DNA of 64,000 bases from Theropithecus gelada (Eukaryota; Chordata; Mammalia; Primates; Cercopithecidae). The DNA lies in NCBI RefSeq assembly GCF_003255815.1, contig NC_037674.1, forward strand, positions 20,543,537 to 20,607,536, written 5' to 3'. The translations under genes were made by a program, and so were the position numbers. This document shows, piece by piece, positions 1 through 11,639 of the stretch; position 1 is the first letter of the stretch, and every line of letters begins with the position of its first letter. The notes under the pieces are model-generated. The model saw only the letters and a list, made by a program, of their open reading frames with translations, did no database searches and was not told the DNA's origin.

Positions 1-500
1 CTGGTCCACACTTGCCTGCGGACCAGACACCCCGGTTTCTCCACCGTGGAGGCTGCTCTCGGGGTTCCTCTTATCCCGCACCTCAAGGAAGTTTTATGGT
101 GGTGGGTCAGAACTGATTTTCCTTGTGAAATTTAAGAGACAGCTCCAGTCCCAGCTAAAGTCGTTCAGTTAGCATGATAGCCAGGGCATGGTGAGCATCA
201 GAGAGTCTTCGGGTCAGCATTCCGGCGTTCCCCAGGGGCTTCACACCATTGCAGGCCCGGACCCATAGGAATCCTTTGGTTGCAAAGCGCTTTCATGTCC
301 CTTCTTTTGCGGTCCGTGTGTACAGCCAAGAGGAGACTTCGGGCTAGGGAGTCCACAGCGCTCCCGGCTGCTGTTGCGGGTGAACGTGGGTGCCAGAGGA
401 ACCTGGTAGATAATGGAAGCTTAGGAAACCTGGAATGGCCGCCATCTAGACGAGAAGGGCAACACTGGGTCACCTGCTCATCGTGGCGTCCCGATAGCTC
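1..500. other. Unassigned flank upstream of tRNA-His
   Basis: No repeat family or exon recognised. It is moderately GC-rich and contains a short 7-bp inverted repeat at its left edge (about 1-26). Being immediately upstream of a Pol III gene, it may contribute upstream promoter context, but no specific element is visible. Confidence 0.4.
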
Positions 501-572
501 GCCGTGATCGTATAGTGGTTAGTACTCTGCGTTGTGGCCGCAGCAACCTCGGTTCGAATCCGAGTCACGGCA
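501..572 (+). tRNA. tRNA-His (anticodon GTG)
   Basis: This is a complete 72-nt nuclear tRNA gene that delivers histidine to CAY codons during cytosolic translation. The acceptor stem (501-507 with 565-571) pairs perfectly, and 572 is the A discriminator base expected for eukaryotic tRNA-His. The anticodon stem 527-531/539-543 carries the loop 532-538 with anticodon GTG at 534-536. The internal Pol III promoter is visible as an A box around 511-524 and a B box with the GGTTCGAATCC core at 551-561. There is no intron, and CCA is not encoded, as usual in animals. A T5 run follows 30 nt downstream. Every arm is intact, so the gene is probably functional. The G at position -1 of mature tRNA-His is added after transcription and need not be encoded. 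Confidence 0.97.
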
Positions 573-602
573 TTGTGGAAACAATGGCACGGCAAGGGCG
601 TC

Positions 603-607
603 TTTTT
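603..607 (+). terminator. Pol III terminator of tRNA-His
   Basis: Five consecutive T on the coding strand, 30 nt after the last base of the tRNA. This is the first run of four or more T downstream, so a trailer of about 30 nt is predicted before RNase Z cleavage. Confidence 0.8.
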
Positions 608-1480
608 AGACTGGGAAAGCCACGTTCTTCTGGGAAGCCAACTCTAAAAGCTGCTACTTGTCATAAGGCCAGAGCTGAAATTATAATGGACAATTTAAGT
701 GTGCACAAGAAGTTCCATGGACACTCTGGGGCTTTCCTTTCTGTTTTTAATTTTTCATCTGCTAGTGAATCAGTCATCCCCCACCTTCCCCAATATGTGA
801 TTATTTTCTTTTTGTGTAGCTTCTGTGTGGTACTCTTTATTTTACCCTTCTGAATGATCAAATCATATGTTGGGTCCTCTAAAAACACCTCACACTAGCT
901 AAAACCTCAATACTTTGGGGACAAACGGGTGACAGGAACAATGTGCAAGCATTAATTAAGGGTTAGAAGAATGCAGACTAGACCATACCCTGAACCATGC
1001 TTGCTTCAGATCCCATGACAAGTGAAAAATATGACTGCACTAGAGGTGCTGGTTCCTGTAGCCACTGTGAGGGGTGCTAATGAGAGGTTTGTGCCCTCCA
1101 TCTCCACAGTCTCCTAGGTGAAAGGGGGTTTTCTCCTGGAGAGTTTTCCCCTAATCTACCTCAAGTTTAAGCACATTTTCTTTGCTTGTTTTATGTGGAC
1201 CTAAAAAACCCAAACTCAACAAATTCAGGTCTGTCATTTGGCATTAGGCAAAATGGAACTGAGTTTTGGATTTGACTTTCAGGCAGCTGGTGGCAGCTAT
1301 GTCACTGTCAAGGAGGGGATGAGAGGGGACTGAGGAATGAGCCTCTCCAGCTCCTCTCAGCTATCCTGAGGGTGGCAAGGCAAATCCGAGATCATTCCTG
1401 GGAGAGATAGACATTGCAGTGGGGTTGCACCCCCTCTACCCACAATCAATCAGTAAAGAATGACTGAACAGCACTTAAAA
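608..1480. other. Unassigned sequence downstream of tRNA-His
   Basis: No recognised repeat, splice-consistent exon or RNA gene. The short open frames here have no supporting features. Confidence 0.4.
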
Positions 1481-1490
1481 GCAAGGCACT

Positions 1491-1757
1491 GGCCTCGCGC
1501 CTGTAATCCTAGCACTTTGGGAAGCCGAGGCAGGTGGATCTCCTGAGCTCAGGAGTTCGAGACCAGCGTGGGCAACATGGCGAAACCCTGTCTCTACCCA
1601 AAATACAAAAATTAGGGCATGGTGGCGCGTGCCTGTAGTCCCAGCTACCTGGGAGGCTGAGGTGGGAGGCTTGCTTGAACCCAAGAGGCAGAGGTTGCAG
1701 TGAGCTGAGATCACACCACTGCATTCCAGCCTAGGCAACAGAACAAGACCCTGTCTC

Positions 1758-1793
<36 letters not shown>

Positions 1794-1794
1794 G
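1491..1794 (+). repeat. Alu with 5-prime deletion and (AAT)n tail
   Basis: Dimeric Alu lacking about 11 bases near its head. The A-tail has become an (AAT)n run from 1757. An 11-bp target duplication gcaaggcactg is at 1481-1491 and 1795-1805. Confidence 0.93.
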
Positions 1795-2272
1795 GCAAGG
1801 CACTGCTGGGGGGCTGTAATCTTCTCAGGTCTCCAGTCTCCCAGTTCCCTACATTTGGTGGGTTTAATGACGCACAACAGGACGGCTCAGACCACGAGAG
1901 TGTTCTGTGCAAAATAGAATGGGGAAAGGTGAGCCTGAGAACTTGCCAAGCTTTGGATGACTGATTCAAGAGTTATATGTCTAGAAAATCAACATCGTCA
2001 ACAACAAAAAAAGAACTGGCCAACAGGAAGGTGGTGGCTTATATTCCTCCAGCCCCTCACCAAATAACTGCCTTGACAGATTTCAATCTGTGAACTGGAA
2101 TAAGGTGTCAAGGTGGGATGCCAGGAAAGGCTCTGGCTTTTCCCCTGAAGACCTGCCCCCACTGCCCTGCTGTAGGTGCTTCGGTAGGCAATGAGCTGCT
2201 CCCACATACTGAGGAGAAAGTCAGGAGTAGCCACTCTCTAAGAGTACTACAAGGAAAAAGTGTCAACCAAGA

Positions 2273-2575
2273 GGCTAGGCATGGTGGTTCATGCCTGTAA
2301 TCCCAGCACTTTGGGAGGCTGAGGTGGGAGGATTGCTTGAGCTCTGGAGTTTGAGAGCAGCCTGGACAACATGGTGAGACCCTGTCTCTACAAAAAATTC
2401 AAAAATTAGCCAGGTGTGGCGGTGTGTACCTGTAGTCCCAGCTACTCAGGAGGCTGAGGTGGGCGGATTGCTTGAGCCTGGAAGGTGGAGATTGCAGTGA
2501 GCCATGATCATGCCACTGAACTCCAGCCTGGGCAACAGAATAAGAACCTGTCTCAAAAAAAAAAAAAAAAAAAAA
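2273..2575 (+). repeat. Alu, full-length
   Basis: Both monomers and a 21-base A-tail at 2555-2575. Flanks share an imperfect duplication around gtgtcaaccaa (left) and gagtcaactaa (right). Confidence 0.95.
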
Positions 2576-3437
2576 GGAGTCAACTAATAAAACAAAAATC
2601 ACAAACATTCACCATCTGAGATAACCTGCTAGCCATCCGTGTCTGAGGTCAGGAATGCTGAAGAAAGCCGAACTGAAAATGTTGTATTGTGACCTAGTTG
2701 CAGGAAGAGTGACACGAGGGGAGGGTGCTCTCCTGCACTTCGGACTAATGGCCTTTTTGGCAGCTACACAGTAGTCCAGGAGATGGGCGCATCCGGCTCT
2801 CAACATTTCATAACATCGTCTTTTGAGGTCAGTCAATTTTCCTTACAAAACAGACTTTGATAATGACTTCCCTACAGGAAAAAGCATTGCTTTGAACAAG
2901 CTTATTGGCACTGTTCTCCTAACTGTGGGTGTTTTGGTTTAGACTCTTAAGAGTCTGGTTAGCATAATTAATTTCCCTTATGCCTACTTATCTCTAGGTA
3001 CACTGACAAAATGGAGTGTCTGGGCTGGCAAAGCCAAGAGCTGGAGGCCCTGGCCTGGAATGACCTCATCAAGACCCTGCTGCCCTGGGACACTCTCTCT
3101 GAGCAATCAGTCAGCACCCCCTTCCTGTTGGTCTCTTGCTTTTAAAATTGTTTTATGATTTCTGATTCTGGGAATGTAATCTTTTCTCTTGTCACTTCCA
3201 GCTTGAGGTTGGAACTCTTCTCTAGGTCTCAGTGCCAGGAAAGAGGTAGGCAGTATAAGAGCACCCTGTTCACACATTCCAGCTCCAGTTGTTCCCATCT
3301 TGGTTGGATTTGTGAATTTCTGCAGGTTTCCAACCTCTAAGTCACTTTGACTTTTTTTCCCTTCCATCTGAGAGACCCTGAGGTACAGTAGTTGACAGTA
3401 CTAGACTAGTCCTAACTCTAATTAAGGGGTAGCATAA
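2576..3437. other. Unassigned intergenic sequence
   Basis: No family recognised. It includes a 44-codon ATG frame at 3011-3145 with no support beyond being open. Confidence 0.35.
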
Positions 3438-3438
3438 A

Positions 3439-3555
3439 TTGGGCACGGTGGCTCACGCCTGTCATCCCAGCACTTTGGGAGGGTGAGGTGGGAGGATTGC
3501 TTGAGCCCAGGAGTTCAAGACCAGACTAGACAGTATAGTGAGACCTCGTCTCTGT
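3439..3555 (+). repeat. Alu left-monomer fragment
   Basis: Only the first monomer is present, ending near the first gtctctac-like position; no A-tail. Confidence 0.85.
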
Positions 3556-3595
3556 TGGGGGAGCTAGCATAGCTTAGAAATGAAGCCTCTAGCCC

Positions 3596-3800
3596 CCGAA
3601 AGTAGGCTGCTTAAGATTTGAATCCCAACTCATCCACTTACTAACTGGGTGACCCCGGGGAATCAACATGTCTCCATGCCTCAGTTTCCTCATTTGTAAA
3701 ATGATTGTAAAATGATTTCTCATTTGTAAAAGGATTGTTATGTAGATTAAATGAATGAATATTTGTAAAGCAATAGTGCCTGGCACTTACTAAGGCCTAC
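3596..3800 (+). repeat. MIR
   Basis: The MIR core is recognisable, including the cctcagtttcctcatttgta block and the tgcctggcac block near 3778. A short internal duplication of catttgtaaaatgattgta-like sequence lies around 3691-3735. Confidence 0.8.
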
Positions 3801-4365
3801 TGAAGTTTTACTTAAATAATACAGTAGATGAGAATATAACATAATGAAATCAACTCCTTAAAAATGAGCACCCTGGAACATAAACATCCAAATGAGTATT
3901 GTGTTTCAAATCAGGCATTCCACTTTCTCCAAACAGCTGCCCAAAATATTTTTGGAATTCTTATTTGGAGATTATTTTCAGGGCTAATTTATAAGCCATA
4001 TGAGTACATCCACCTCAATATTTATAATCACATTCTATTTTGAAATAACTTTTGACTGCTTTTAAAGCCACCTTCAAAGAGAAAAATGTCACCACTGAGT
4101 CTTTTAAGATGCAAAAATGTCAATGACAATGCCAGAAATGTTTTATAAGTAACATTCCAGCAAAAGAAAAACAATTTTTTTTTTTTTGGTAGGAATGTGT
4201 AGACTTCAAAGGGCAAACCTACAAGGGACAACAGTAATTTACAAGCTTCAGATTGTCTGCTTAAACCATCAACCCCATGGCTTCCTGGTTATACTTCCTG
4301 GTTATACCTTGTATATCTGGGAGCTGCCAGCCCCCACAGGGGCACAGTGTTGAGCAGCTGCAGTA
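3801..4365. other. Unassigned AT-rich sequence
   Basis: No element identified. A T-run at 4176-4187 is not followed by Alu sequence. Confidence 0.35.
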
Positions 4366-4369
4366 GCAG

Positions 4370-4545
4370 CCATATGCCACTGGACCAGCAGGCTCTGGTC
4401 CTGGAATCTTGTTCAAAATTCAGAATCTTGATCCACAACTCAGAATTACCCAGTGAAAGTCTTCATTTTTAACAGAGTCCTCTCCAAGTGATTCATCTGC
4501 ATAGGAAAGTTTGAGAAGTGCTGCTCCAGCCTAAAGCTCTAATGG
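4370..4545. repeat. MER5A-like hAT-Charlie remnant
   Basis: Diverged blocks match my memory of the MER5A family: ccactggaccagcag, a middle segment with aatcttgttcaaaa, and an end with agtttgagaagtgctgctc. Termini are eroded. Confidence 0.6.
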
Positions 4546-4872
4546 AATCCTTCATTGTTCATCTTGTGAGTACTTGGGTTACTAGAAGGGACCTGCCTAA
4601 ATCTACTGAGCCTCATCAATGGGGGTGTCATTGAGGTTTTCACAGTAAGGAGATGGTGATCTGGGAGGGGGTCATCAAAGGGCCCATGTTTAGGGCCGTC
4701 TAGGGAGGAGGCAGCACATCTGGATTTCCACTAGAAGGCGCTGTGCCCCAGGAAGTAGTTGTGAAAAGCTGAGGCTGGAAAAGACTCATTTAATTTGCAA
4801 CATACCACTTGTAACTTAACCGAGCCTGTTCCACAGGGATTCTCTGGATATTCAGGACTCAAATTTCATCCG
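4546..4872. other. Unassigned intergenic sequence
   Basis: Nothing recognised. Confidence 0.35.
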
Positions 4873-4939
4873 TCTACTTATCCATCTATCCATCCATCCA
4901 TCCACCCACTTATTCATCATTCATTCATTCATTCATTCT
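4873..4939. repeat. Tetranucleotide repeat (TCCA)n then (ATTC)n
   Basis: Imperfect array with a switch from ccat units to attc units near 4911; likely length-variable. Confidence 0.9.
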
Positions 4940-5457
4940 TCCCATAAACTAGCATCTTTTAGTTCTTAAGTCACGGGGAGCTGCAAAGCTGTATAAGATA
5001 CTTCTTATCCAGAGTAGTTTATTTTTGAGCTGAGTTTGTCAACTGAGATTTGCCCCTCATCCAAAGTCAAGTGACTAGCATAGACTGTTCAATATGCATT
5101 AGTTGGTCTCTTGTTTTTAGGTACTTCTCTCCATATCCACAAAAAGAAACTGTGGGGAGACATCGTGCAGGACTTCATTGCTGTCAAGAGACCTGAAACT
5201 AATTCCTGAGTCAGGAAGAATGCAGGAGCTGCCTTGCAGAAGCAAAAGTCTAAATCAATGGCTTCCAAACATTTTAGAACTGATAAACTAGGACAAACTT
5301 TTCACCATTGAATGAAAAAATGAGGTCAATGTGGTAAGCTTTTGAAATGCTAAATACATTTAATTCAAAGGACTGTCCTCTAGGTTGAGACAATGCCCTT
5401 CTTATTTTTGAGGTATTAAAGTGACTTTTATAAAACTATGGAGAAAGTAGGTGATTG
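4940..5457. other. Unassigned intergenic sequence
   Basis: Nothing recognised. Confidence 0.35.
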
Positions 5458-5719
5458 TTTGTTTGTTTTTTAGACGGAGTCTTGCTCTTGGCTCACTGCA
5501 ACCTCTGCCTCCCAGGTTCAAACAATTCACCTGCCTCAGCCTCCCGAGTAGCTGGGATTACAGGCATATGCCACCACACCCAGCTCATTTTTGTATTTTG
5601 AGTAGGGATGGGGTTTCGCCTTGTTGGCCAGGCTAGTCTCGAACTCCTGACCTCAGGTGATCCACCTGCCTCAGCCTCTCAAAGTGTTGGGATTACAGGT
5701 GTGAGCACTGCGCCCAGCC
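5458..5719 (-). repeat. Alu with internal deletion
   Basis: About 30 bases are missing between the A-tail end and the ggctcactgc block near 5490. The 5-prime end is at 5719. Confidence 0.92.
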
Positions 5720-6224
5720 AGTGATAGGTTTTAAAAAACATCTTTTCTTGGAAACATTTTAAATTGGCAATGTTGGTCTCCAAAATTAGTTTTGAGTTAC
5801 TGGCCAGTAAAATCTGCAAATACAAAGCTCACTACAGAGCCCAGAGAGCAGAAGAATCAGGCTGAGCAGAAATGGTCCTGGGTGAGTAGAGGGTATGAGG
5901 AGGCATGCTCAGAGGGAGATGTGTCCCTGTTCTGTTGGGCAATGGTCCATGCTGACACCTATCCTCCCGCCCAACAACCAGTAGCGCCTAGTACAATCTG
6001 TGCTAGGCCTTGGAGATATGAATTAAATAAGATACATTCTTACTCTGAGATCATTTTAGTTCGGGGTTAATCAGATGGGTGAAGAACTAATTAGAACTAT
6101 GCCAGACATATATACAAAGTGTATTGGAGCTTAGATCATTGATTCTACCAGGATACAACATTTGATCTGAGTTCCAAGGCATGCATAGTACTTTTCCTGG
6201 AAAAGAAAGGGAAAGGATATTCTA
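5720..6224. other. Unassigned intergenic sequence
   Basis: Nothing confidently recognised. The part near 5960-6060 vaguely resembles an old mammalian-wide repeat. Confidence 0.3.
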
Positions 6225-6364
6225 CAGCTACTCAGGAGGCTGAGGCAGGAGAATCACTTGAGGATGGGAGGTGGAGGTTGTAGCGAGCTGAAATAGCTCC
6301 ACTGCGCTTCAGCCTGGGTGAGAGAATGAGACTCTGTCTCAAAAAAAAAAAAAAAAAAAAAAAA
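6225..6364 (+). repeat. Alu 3-prime fragment
   Basis: Right monomer from the ctactcaggaggctgagg block to a long A-tail at 6341-6364. Confidence 0.9.
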
Positions 6365-6493
6365 GCGGAGAGGGGAAGGGTATTCTAGGCAAAGAGAAAG
6401 GCAGAAGTAAAAGCAAGGAAGTATGAATGTACAGATAGCATAGGAAAAGACAAGTTGTAGCTACAACATTAGATATGGAAGGGAGGGAGGGCA

Positions 6494-6612
6494 GGGAGGG
6501 CAGATCACATGAGGCCAGGAGTTCAAGACTAGCCTGGCCGATATGGCGAAACCCCATCTCTACTGAAAATACAAAAATTAGCTGGGAGCAATGGCACATG
6601 CCTGTAATCTCC
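6494..6612 (+). repeat. Alu 5-prime fragment
   Basis: Left-monomer and middle A-rich portion ending in catgcctgtaatct, without a right monomer. It follows a right-half fragment of the same orientation, so the two are separate insertions or a rearranged element. Confidence 0.85.
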
Positions 6613-7290
6613 CCTTAAACAAATCAACAAAGAAACAACAAAGATATGAAGGAGAGAGTGGAGGGTGAGAGAGGGTGGAGCCAAATCGTGATGAATCTCT
6701 TATCCTTATTGAGTCAGGCCTCTTTCCTGGAGGCTGATAACATTGCTTTGGGGATCCATTGACAGCCATAGCCTTGTTCTCCAAACTAATACACCTATGA
6801 TAAAATATCAGGAATTCACAAATTTCCTGAAGGCTGTCCATAGGCTTTGTGTCAGGCATTGCGGTGAGAGGGGCATTTAAGTCCCCATTTTTAAGCAGAA
6901 GAGAGACATAGTCATATCTGTGTTTTAGAAATGTTAGGTGTAAATGGATAATTATATCCTGATAAAAGTCTTTATTCAGGAGAGACAGAAGAGAATTTCT
7001 GCTCCTTGGACTAGTAGTTGATGTTGGAGTGTAGGGACTTAATACTCATCTGGGGATGGACGAGGGACTCTTCCCTCAAATCACACCCATAGATGTTTTA
7101 TCTTTAGCGTGGAGGTACAGGGGATGAACATGTTGGATGAAAAAAAAATGGATATGAGACTTGAGTGTGTCATCCAGAAGATCACCAGGATGGCTAGATA
7201 ATAGAAAGGAGAGCTATATTGGTGATATCAGTTTGCAGCTGGGAAGAGAAAGTCTCCAACCTGGGCCAATGGAGCTCTTTCTTCTTCTTC
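6613..7290. other. Unassigned intergenic sequence
   Basis: Nothing recognised. Confidence 0.35.
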
Positions 7291-7583
7291 TTTTTTTTTT
7301 TGAGACAGTATTTTATTCTGTTGCCCAGGCTGGAGTGCAGTGGTGTGATCACAGCTAACTGCAGCCTTGAATTCCTGGGCTCAAGCCATCCTCCCATCAC
7401 AGCCTCCCAAGTAGCTGGGACCACAGGCACATACCACCACACTTAGCTAATTTTTGTATTTTTTGTAGAGACAGGGTTTCACCATGTTACCCAGTCTGGT
7501 CTTGAACTTCTGTGCTCCAGCGATCCACCCACCTCAGCCTCCCAAAGGGCTGGGATTACAGGTGTGAGCCACCTCACCCGGCC
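7291..7583 (-). repeat. Alu, full-length
   Basis: A-tail as T-run at 7291-7301, head at 7583. Target duplication gctcttt at 7274-7280 and 7585-7591. Confidence 0.95.
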
Positions 7584-8348
7584 TGCTCTTTATTCAAGGA
7601 GGGGAAGGACAGGTTGGGTTTTATGCTTCACAGAGTTTGTGTCATACATATTCAGCAGATTTGGGGAAAAGCTATACATATTTATGAGGGGAACTGAGTG
7701 TATGTGCAATGAGTAAACATGTATGTAACATACATGCCACGTTTACTTTGGGGTAAGGTTTTGGCATTAAAATGAGGTGGAATTGGCTGCACATCAAAAG
7801 GTGAACTATAGGACACAAAGGCAATTTGTGCACAGCCTCTGTAAACTGTCTGAAACTGGCTTAAGGTCTGCAATAGCTTCTGAGAAAAGAGTATTTGTAA
7901 GGCTGGTCTTCTGTCTAATCAGACTGTTGTCTGGGTTTTAAATCAGAGTTCATAGCTCCTATTGTTAGGGACCTTAGCCATAGGAATTTAGCAATTTGCT
8001 ATGCCAGTTTGAACCTTGGACCCATAGATAAGTTACTTCCCTTAACCTTTGGGTCTATCTTACTTGATAAAGGGGCATCTATTTTGGTCTCTCAGATCAA
8101 AAGAGGAAGATCTAGTATCAAGTATATAATGTTTTCTAGAGTCTAGAGTCAGTGTAGCCAAAACAGCATGAAAAGAGACGTATCCATGTTATACTGATAT
8201 CATTGTTAGTTTTGAGCATTTGACATGATAGTACAATGTGCAAATTTCAAATGTAATTTTAAGTTAAAAGGGAGAGATACATACAAAAATTGCAACAATC
8301 TGACTTGAATTTGTTTTATTTTCCAAACTTTCTTCTAAATTTCAGTCA
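7584..8348. other. Unassigned sequence, possible MIR trace
   Basis: Mostly unrecognised. About 7990-8075 has spacing reminiscent of MIR (a ttgaacct block and then a gataaagggg block), too weak to call. Confidence 0.3.
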
Positions 8349-8656
8349 GGCTGGCCACAGTGTCTCACGCCTGTAATCCCAGCACTTTAGGAGGCTGAGG
8401 TAGGCGGATCACTTGAGGTCAGGAATTCAAGACCAGCCTGGCCAACATGGTGAAACCCTGTCTCTACTACAAATACAAAAATTAGCCAGGCGTGGTGGCG
8501 TGCACCTGTAATCCCAGCTACTCAGGAAACTGAGGCAGGAGACTCGCTTGAACCCAGAGGGTAGAGGTTGCAGTGAGCCGAGATTGCACCATTGCACTCC
8601 AGCCTGGGCAACAGAGAGAGACTCCGTCTCAAAAATAAAAATAAAAATAAATAAAT
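8349..8656 (+). repeat. Alu, full-length
   Basis: Tail is a mixed (AAAT)n. Left flank aaatttcagtca at 8337-8348 is repeated, slightly expanded, after the tail from about 8653. Confidence 0.95.
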
Positions 8657-8872
8657 TTCAAAAAGTCAAACTGTTTCTGTGTCATGACTACTCTGGTTGA
8701 CTGGCCTTGTCCTGAGTCTAGATAAATTATTTTTAATCATATAATCAAAGCTGCAAATGACTTCTTTTTCCTTTAACTCTCTTTGGTCAAATGCTCCAAG
8801 AAAACTCACAGTGATTCACAAGTTCATATGTTCACAAATTCTCTGATACTCCTCCCTTCAAGAAGTAGAGCT

Positions 8873-9054
8873 TAGCCAGGCTTGATGGCACAAGCCTATA
8901 GTCCAGCCACTTGGGAGGTTGAAGTGGGAGGATCACCTGAGCCCAGGAGTTTGAAGCTACAGTGCACTATGATCATGCCTGTGAATAGCCACTGCACTCC
9001 AACCTGGACAACATAGCTAGACCCCATCTCTAAAAAAAAATTTTTTTTAATAAG
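8873..9054 (+). repeat. Alu right-monomer-like fragment
   Basis: Begins like the second Alu monomer (gccaggcttgatggcacaagcc) and ends in an A-run and then a T-run at 9032-9048. It lies within the MaLR 5-prime LTR. Confidence 0.8.
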
Positions 9055-9057
9055 TAG

Positions 9058-9357
9058 AGGCCATGCGTGGTGGCTCACACCTGTAATCCCAGCACTTTGG
9101 GAGGCCCAGGTGGGTAGATCACTTGAGATCAGGAGTTCGAGACAAGCCTGACCAACATGGTGAAACCCCGTTTCTACTAAAAATACAAAAAAGAAATTAG
9201 CAAGGCATCATGGTGCATGCCTGTAATCCCAGCTACTCAGGAGGCTGAGGCAGGAGAATCATTTGAACCCAGGAGGCAGAGGTTGCGGTGAGCCGGGATC
9301 ACACCACTGCACTCCAGCCTGGGTGACAAAGCAAAACTTTGTCTACAAAAAGAAAAG
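9058..9357 (+). repeat. Alu, full-length
   Basis: Directly abuts the preceding Alu fragment, head to tail; short A-rich tail at 9345-9357. Confidence 0.93.
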
Positions 9358-9919
9358 AGTGAGATAATCAACGTCTGTCTTTTAAAGCTGCTAAGTTTTC
9401 AGGTAATTTGTTACACTGTGATAAGTAACTAATACAGATTTTGTTACCTAGAAGTGGGGGCACTGCCATAACAAAAACCTAAAATGTGAAAGTGGCTTTG
9501 GAATTGGGGAGCCTTGGAGGAAAGTGTTAGTGAAAAGTCTGAACACCTTGAAGAAGCCTCAGCGCCCTTGAGGAGATTGTAAGTGAGAGCACAAAGGAGG
9601 AAAGTGAGGAAAATCTTGCTGTCAATTGGAGGAAAAGGGTCATTATGATAGAGCAGCAAAAAGTGTAGCAACACTGCCACCTGGGGTAATGTAGAAAGTA
9701 AAAATGTACCAAATGAACCGCATGATCTAGCGAAAAGATTTCCAGGCAACCTGTTGAAAGCGTCTCCTGGTTTCTTCTTCTTGTTCATAGTAAAATGCAA
9801 GAGGAGAGAGATAAGTCAAGAACTATTCAACATGAAGGACATGAAGGAACCAGAATATGAGGGGTTTGAAAATTTTCAGCCTCTCTAACTGGCTAAATGT
9901 AAGAGATAGATTCGGTTTT

Positions 9920-10096
9920 TGGGGTTTTGTTTTTGTTTTTGTTTTTTTAGAGACAGGGCGTCGCTCTGAGGTCCAGGCTGAAGTGCAGTGGAATGATCAT
10001 AACTCACTGTAGCCTCAAACTCCTGGACTGAAGCAATCCTCTTGCCTTGGCCTCCTAAAGCTCTGGGGTTATAGGCATGAGCCACCGTGCCTGGCC
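9920..10096 (-). repeat. Alu-related free monomer
   Basis: Single monomer with a T-rich tail of (GTTTTT)n at 9920-9948 and head at 10096; no second monomer. Confidence 0.8.
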
Positions 10097-11318
10097 AAGA
10101 AGTGAATTCTGAGCAAAGATTAAATCTAGGGCACTACTGGGAAAACATGATCTAAAGACAAAGTAAAATGCTGTGTCACAATGATCCAAGGTAGAGCCTC
10201 AGAGTACCATTCAGTAAGACAAAAGGCCCTCTAAAGATTTTAAGGGTATGCTTTCTAGATACTCTCCATTAAACAGTGGCGCTTTTCAAAAGCTTAAGAG
10301 CACTGCACCTCAGCAGAAGCCCAATATTGAGAAGGCCTTATTGCAGAGAGGTTTGTGGCTGCTATCTTAGACTTATGGAACGAACCACAGAAAGATTCAC
10401 AGAAGACTCACAACATTTTAGAACCATATTGGCAGAAACAGCTTGGAATGAAAGGGACAAAGACTACATGAATGAAGAGACTTTTGAATTCCCAAAATTC
10501 CACCTGCTGTAATCAGACAGAAAACTCCACAGCTGAAAAACATGAGTTCTCTCTCATGGAAAAGGAAGGATGACTTAGCAGAACCAAGAGCTCCAAGGTA
10601 GGGACCAAGAGTTATGGGGATGAGTAGGAATGAATCCTAATAAAAGAATCTCTGAACTTTGCCTAGCTGGGTCTCAGAACCACTATGGATCAGTCCTATT
10701 TTTCCCCTTTTTGCACAGGAGTGTTTATAGTGTTTATCGTATGCCCATCCCACCATTGTGTGGTATGTGTGGGTGTCTGTGTATGTTGGGGAAGATAATT
10801 TAGCTCCAGTTCACAGGTGTTCAGATTGAGAGAAGCTGTCTTTAAGGAAATACACCTGAAAAGCATTGTCTGCCTCTGGACCTGGTTTATATGCTGTGAC
10901 TCTGGATTTTGAACTCATACTGAAATAAGAAGATACTTTTGGGACTCTTAGGAAAGGAGTGAATATATATTGTGTAGAAAATTACAAATAATTTGTGGCC
11001 AGATGGTGGTTTAAAAATATATCCACAAATTCCTTAATACTCTTCCAAGTATCTTCTTCAAGATATAGAGCTTAATTTCTCCCCATTAGAGAGAAATTTG
11101 GATTTAGTGACCTTTCTAACAAATAGAATATGGCAGATGTGACAGTGTGTCACTTTCCAAGTGAGGTCATACAAGGCATTGCACCTTTCTTCTTGCTGTC
11201 TCTGTTGGGTCACTAAAGCCAACTGCCATGATGTGAGGACACCTGAGCAGCCCTGTGCAGAGAGTGGAGGCTTCTTGGCAACAAACATCTGAGTTTGATA
11301 ACTTTCATTTAAGCCTAT

Positions 11319-11321
<3 letters not shown>

Positions 11322-11349
<28 letters not shown>

Positions 11350-11631
11350 GAGACGGAGTTTCACTCTTGTTGCTCAGGCCGGAATGCAATGGCATGATCT
11401 CAGCTGACTGCAACCTCCGCCTCCCAGGTTCAAGAGATTCTCCTGCTTCAGCCTCCCAAGTAGCTGGAATTACAGGCATGTGCCACCATGCCTAGCTAAT
11501 TTTATATTTTTAGCAGAGAAGGGGTTTCTCCGTGTTGGTCAGGCTGATCTCGAACTCCCAACCTCAGGTGATCCACCTGCCTCTGCCTCCCAAAGTGCTG
11601 GGATTATAGGCGTGAGCCACCATGCCCAACC
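11322..11631 (-). repeat. Alu, full-length
   Basis: T-run of about 28 at 11322-11349. Target duplication cctatga at 11314-11320 and 11634-11640. Confidence 0.95.
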
Positions 11632-11639
11632 CTCCTATG

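Larger units (their letters stand above)
8812..11310 (+). mobile_element. Ancient ERVL-MaLR (MLT1-type) element, eroded
   Basis: The piece at 8812-8872 (cacaaattctctgatactcc onward) resembles 11023-11072, so both are read as copies of the same LTR region. The 5-prime LTR resumes at 9358-9432, ending in an MLT1-like ctgctaagttttcaggtaat block and ctaatacaga. The internal part 9433-10990 begins with the MaLR-like stretch gttacctagaagtggggg and has no coding frame. The 3-prime LTR covers about 10991-11310 and is cut by an Alu. Two Alu pieces split the 5-prime LTR and a third lies in the interior. The family name is from memory; the exact MLT1 subfamily is not resolved. Confidence 0.6.

Noticed and set aside
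280..507. Open frames overlapping the tRNA flank on both strands
   Set aside because: They run into or beside the tRNA gene and have no coding signature; chance frames in GC-rich DNA.
1475..1969. 164-codon minus-strand frame and many similar frames across the window
   Set aside because: Translations are of Alu sequence (recurring SPRLECSGAISAHCNL-type peptides), a well-known artefact.
3011..3145. 44-codon ATG frame that might be a small gene or exon
   Set aside because: Only evidence is an open frame of unremarkable length; no splice sites, promoter or recognised homology.
4873..4939. Regular repeats considered as a CRISPR-like array
   Set aside because: No spacers; a tetranucleotide microsatellite in a primate genome.
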